The notes beneath the pieces were generated by a model. The model did not search any database, was not told the origin of the DNA, and saw only the letters and a list, made by a program, of their open reading frames with translations. 64,000 nucleotides of DNA, taken from NCBI RefSeq assembly GCF_030161255.1, contig NZ_BSPX01000017.1:1-64000 (forward strand). Direction: 5' to 3'. Shown in pieces: positions 61,420 to 64,000 of this stretch. A program made the position numbers and the translations under genes. The DNA is from Zoogloea oryzae. Its GTDB lineage: Bacteria; Pseudomonadota; Gammaproteobacteria; Burkholderiales; Rhodocyclaceae. Within the stretch, counting starts at the first letter, position 1; every line of letters starts with the position of its first letter.

Positions 61420-62193
61420 ATGACACAAGGCCTGTCCCGTACGCACTCCCATAGCGCCCGGCTCATCCGCGTGCTCGCCGATCTGGCCGTGGCGGAAGCC
61501 CCGGAATCCCGGCAGAGCTTTGCTGACCGGCTCGGCCTGTGGCTGGATTTCACCGACGCAATCGCGCTGTTCGCGGTAATCAACAACGCCGCGGGCGGCG
61601 TGCCGGCACGCGTGGCCCCGGCACCGTCGTCCGCCGGGCAGGCGCTGCGCGACGACTTCACCCGCGTGCGCACCGGGCTGGAAGAATCCATCGCCCTCGA
61701 CGGCCTCACCACGCCCGGCAAGGCGCGGGTCAAGCTGCCCCGGCCGGACTGGCACCCGTCGATCGAGGGCGCGGCGGACTTCCTGCCCTACCAGCGCTAC
61801 TACCTCGCCCACCAGCGCGACATGGGCGCCGCCATCACGCCGCTGCGGTCAAGCGCCCGGGCCGCGCTGGCCGCCCTGTCGCCGGCCCACAAGCAGCTGG
61901 CCCAGGTGGATGGGGTGATGGAGCAAGCCCTCGGCCCCCGCGAGCGCAACCTGCTCACCAGCGTGCCGGTCGCGCTGGCCAGGCATTTCGAGCGCCTGCA
62001 TCAGGCCCACCGGGCGGCCCGCGCCGAAGCCGGCGAGGCCGACAGCCCGGACCAATGGCTGCAGCCCGGCGGCTGGCTGGCCACTTTCTGCAAGGACATG
62101 AAGACCGTCCTGCTGGCGGAGCTCGACCTTCGCCTGCAACCGGTCGCGGGGCTTCTCGAAGCCCTTGGCAACGAGGTGACAAAACAAGCATGA
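61420..62193 (+). CDS. DUF3348 family protein
   Basis: 257 residues, cytosolic, helix-rich. Matches the DUF3348 pattern by FADRLGLWLDFTDAIALFAVI near the start and WHPSIEGAADFLPYQRYYLAHQRDM in the middle. In betaproteobacteria DUF3348 usually sits right before a DUF802 gene, as here, with an overlap of stop and start (ATGA). Function unknown. The preceding 158-bp gap should carry the promoter; no clear element was found. Confidence 0.78.
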   Translation: MTQGLSRTHSHSARLIRVLADLAVAEAPESRQSFADRLGLWLDFTDAIALFAVINNAAGGVPARVAPAPSSAGQALRDDFTRVRTGLEESIALDGLTTPGKARVKLPRPDWHPSIEGAADFLPYQRYYLAHQRDMGAAITPLRSSARAALAALSPAHKQLAQVDGVMEQALGPRERNLLTSVPVALARHFERLHQAHRAARAEAGEADSPDQWLQPGGWLATFCKDMKTVLLAELDLRLQPVAGLLEALGNEVTKQA

Positions 62194-64000
62194 ACAAGAA
62201 GATCTGCTGGACGGCCTTTTTCATCGGCCTGTTTGCGGTGGGCTGGGTAGGTGTCGGCTATATCGGCGGCAGCCCGCTGGCGCTCGCCATGACGATCATC
62301 ATCGGCCTGGTGTACATCGCCGGCGCCGTCGAGCTGCGTCGGTTTTCGGCCGCCACCGACAGCCTCTCGAAGGCCCTCGCCGCCATCCCCGACAACCTGC
62401 CCAGCCTCGACAACTGGCTGGCCAGCGTCGATCCGTCGCTGCAGAACGCCGTGCGCCTGCGCATCGAAGGCGAGCGCGTCGGCCTGCCTGGCCCGGCGAT
62501 GACGCCTTATCTGGTGGGCATGCTGGTGCTGCTGGGCATGCTCGGCACCTTCCTGGGCATGGTCGTCACCCTCAACGGCGCGGTGATCGCGCTGGAAAGC
62601 ACCACCGACCTGCACACCATCCGCGCCGCCCTGGCCGCGCCGGTGAAGGGTCTGGGCGTGGCTTTCGGCACCTCGGTGGCCGGCGTCGCGGCGTCCACCC
62701 TGCTGGGCCTGATCTCGGCGCTCCTGCGCCGCGACCGGCTGGCCGCCGGACGGCTGCTGGACGCCCGCATCGCCACGGTGCTGCGCGGCTTCTCCCTCAC
62801 CCACCAGCGCGAGGAAACCTACCGCGCCCTGCAAGGCCAGGCCCAGGCCCTGCCCGAAATGGTGAGCACCCTGCAGACGATGATGGCCCAGCTGGAACGT
62901 CACAACCAGCAGCTCTCCGAACAGCTCCTCGCCAACCAGCACAGCCACTACCAGGAAGCCACGCGCATCTACACCGGCCTCGCCGCGTCGGTGGATCAAT
63001 CCCTGCGCGCCAGCCTCACTGAAAGCGCCCGCCTCGCCGGCGCCACCATCCAGCCGGTGGTCGAGGCCACCATGTCCGGCATCGCCCGCGAGACCAGCGC
63101 CCTCCACGCCCGCATGGGCGACACGGTTCAGGCCCAGCTAGACGGCCTCGCCGAGCGCTTCGGTCACAGCGTCAGCACCGTGACCGAAGGCTGGACCACC
63201 GCCCTCGCCCGCCACGAAGCGGGCAACGAGCGCCTCCACCAGCAGCTCGAGACGTCCCTGCAGGCCTTCGCCGAGACCTTCGACACCCGCTCCACCGCGC
63301 TGGTGGCGAGCGTCGGTGACACCCACGCCCGCATCGCCGATACCGTGCAGGCCCAGCTCGACGGCCTCGCCGAACGCTTCGGCCACAGCGTCAGCACCGT
63401 GACGGAAGGCTGGACCACCGCCCTCGCCCGCCACGAAGCGGGCAACGAGCGCCTCCACCAGCAGCTCGAGACGTCCCTGCAGGCCTTCGCCGACAACTTC
63501 GACACCCGCTCCACCGCGCTGGTGGCGAGCGTCGGCGACACCCACGGCCGCATCGCCGACACCGTGCAGGCAAAGCTCGACGGCCTGGCCGAACGCCTGG
63601 GCCACAGCGTCGCCACCGTCACCGACACCTGGACCAGCGCCCTCGCCCGCCACGAAGCCGGCAACGACCGCCTCCACGAGCAGCTGCAGACGTCCCTCCA
63701 GGCCTACGCCGATACCTTTGACAGCCGCTCCGCCGCCCTCATCGCCGGCGTGCGCGACACCCACGCGGCCGTTCAGGCCGAGCTCACCGCCACCCTCGCC
63801 GCCACCCACAGCGACACCCGGGCGCTGCACGAACAGCTCGCCGGCAGCGTCGCGGCCCAGCTCGAAGGCCTCTCCACCCGCTTCAGCAGCGCGGTGGGCT
63901 CGGTGGCCGACACCTGGACGGCCGCCCTCGCCGCCCACGAGCGCAGCACCGACACCCTCACCCGCGAGACCCGCGACGCGCTGGCCGCCTTCGCGGCGCG
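62190..64000 (+). CDS. DUF802-type protein with MotA/TolQ-like membrane domain, 3' truncated
   Basis: The first ~603 residues are in the window and the frame is open at the right edge. Residues 1-~50 hold two helices. Residues ~105-180 have LVGMLVLLGMLGTFLGMVV and PVKGLGVAFGTSVAGVAAS, the paired helices of the MotA/TolQ/ExbB proton-channel family. After a coiled coil, the tail consists of ~73-residue repeats (DTVQAQLDGLAERFGHSVST). Architecture resembles ZorA of Zorya defence and other long-tailed MotA-like proteins. A MotB/OmpA partner is expected downstream, beyond the window. Confidence 0.8.
   Translation, partial: MNKKICWTAFFIGLFAVGWVGVGYIGGSPLALAMTIIIGLVYIAGAVELRRFSAATDSLSKALAAIPDNLPSLDNWLASVDPSLQNAVRLRIEGERVGLPGPAMTPYLVGMLVLLGMLGTFLGMVVTLNGAVIALESTTDLHTIRAALAAPVKGLGVAFGTSVAGVAASTLLGLISALLRRDRLAAGRLLDARIATVLRGFSLTHQREETYRALQGQAQALPEMVSTLQTMMAQLERHNQQLSEQLLANQHSHYQEATRIYTGLAASVDQSLRASLTESARLAGATIQPVVEATMSGIARETSALHARMGDTVQAQLDGLAERFGHSVSTVTEGWTTALARHEAGNERLHQQLETSLQAFAETFDTRSTALVASVGDTHARIADTVQAQLDGLAERFGHSVSTVTEGWTTALARHEAGNERLHQQLETSLQAFADNFDTRSTALVASVGDTHGRIADTVQAKLDGLAERLGHSVATVTDTWTSALARHEAGNDRLHEQLQTSLQAYADTFDSRSAALIAGVRDTHAAVQAELTATLAATHSDTRALHEQLAGSVAAQLEGLSTRFSSAVGSVADTWTAALAAHERSTDTLTRETRDALAAFAA
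63120..63776 (+). repeat. Tandem 219-bp coding repeats in the DUF802 gene
   Basis: Repeat units begin at 63120, 63339 and 63558, exactly 219 bp (73 codons) apart. Units 1 and 2 are nearly identical in DNA sequence (for example CGTCGACGGCC-like variants are few and GGCTGGACCACCGCCCTCGC is shared), which points to recent duplication or gene conversion. Unit 3 is diverged and a shorter fourth segment follows from ~63750. The repeat keeps the reading frame. Confidence 0.88.

Noticed and set aside
63120..63776. CRISPR-like repeat array
   Set aside because: Units are 219 bp, contiguous, in frame and coding, without spacers.
61420..64000. Calling the locus a Zorya defence system
   Set aside because: No ZorB-type partner, ZorC/D or ZorE gene is visible in the window; only architectural similarity supports it.

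Overview
The window is GC-rich (roughly two-thirds G+C by eye), densely coding DNA that reads as a chromosomal contig from a denitrifying betaproteobacterium. A Rhodocyclales/Zoogloea-Thauera-Azoarcus-like host is my best inference. The pointers are a complete periplasmic nitrate reductase operon, cNor-type nitric oxide reductase, NsrR, a PEP-CTERM exported protein behind a sigma-54-type promoter, an S-adenosylhomocysteine riboswitch ahead of metH, and the DUF3348/DUF802 gene pair. The first 31 bases are not genomic: they match Illumina adapter sequence, so the left edge is a contig end. The right edge cuts an open gene. I saw no rRNA, tRNA, CRISPR array, insertion sequence or prophage.

Layout. 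0-6.3 kb: the 3' end of an FAD oxidoreductase gene, then a minus-strand group of a hybrid histidine kinase, an outer-membrane barrel protein with a large hairpin abutting its start codon, and a small PstS-like periplasmic protein. 6.5-20 kb: a PTS-EIIC/EAL fusion, ABC-F protein YbiT, a PilZ protein, the PEP-CTERM protein, YebC, a HerA-like ATPase, a SMUG1-type uracil glycosylase, AmpG, a REC-GGDEF protein and norEFQ. 20-28.6 kb: metH with its riboswitch and several small or poorly known genes. 28.9-39.6 kb: a denitrification block, norCB, a PAS hybrid kinase and napFDAGHBC. FNR/Dnr-type boxes precede norC and norE, and a larger dyad precedes napF. 39.7-50.3 kb: c-di-GMP signalling, with a PAS-GGDEF-EAL protein and a translationally coupled four-gene operon (YfiR-like, CHASE8-type hybrid kinase, REC-PAS-GGDEF*-EAL, TonB-dependent receptor). 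50.4-55.7 kb: glycerate kinase, NudC, NsrR with tandem candidate operators, a class II aldolase-like protein with a small membrane protein, a gamma-glutamyl amidotransferase and a MarR regulator. 55.8-64 kb: a coupled five-gene operon (two antiporter-like membrane proteins, a glutamate-cysteine-ligase-like enzyme, a degenerate beta-lactamase-fold protein, an OmpA-like protein), then DUF3348 and a MotA/TolQ-like DUF802 protein with internal 219-bp repeats.

How the genes fit together. Nitrate is reduced by Nap and NO by NorCB, with NorEFQ as accessory proteins. norD and nitrite reductase are not in the window. NsrR and an FNR/Dnr-type factor are the likely switches. At least four GGDEF/EAL proteins, a PilZ effector, a YfiR homologue and three hybrid kinases indicate heavy investment in c-di-GMP control of surface behaviour, consistent with an exported PEP-CTERM protein. 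The most novel-looking units are the YfiR/CHASE8-kinase/GGDEF-EAL/TonB-receptor operon, the MarR-flanked antiporter/gamma-glutamyl operon whose two antiporters appear to lack the ion-binding aspartate, the NsrR-linked aldolase/membrane-protein pair, and the ZorA-like DUF802 locus.
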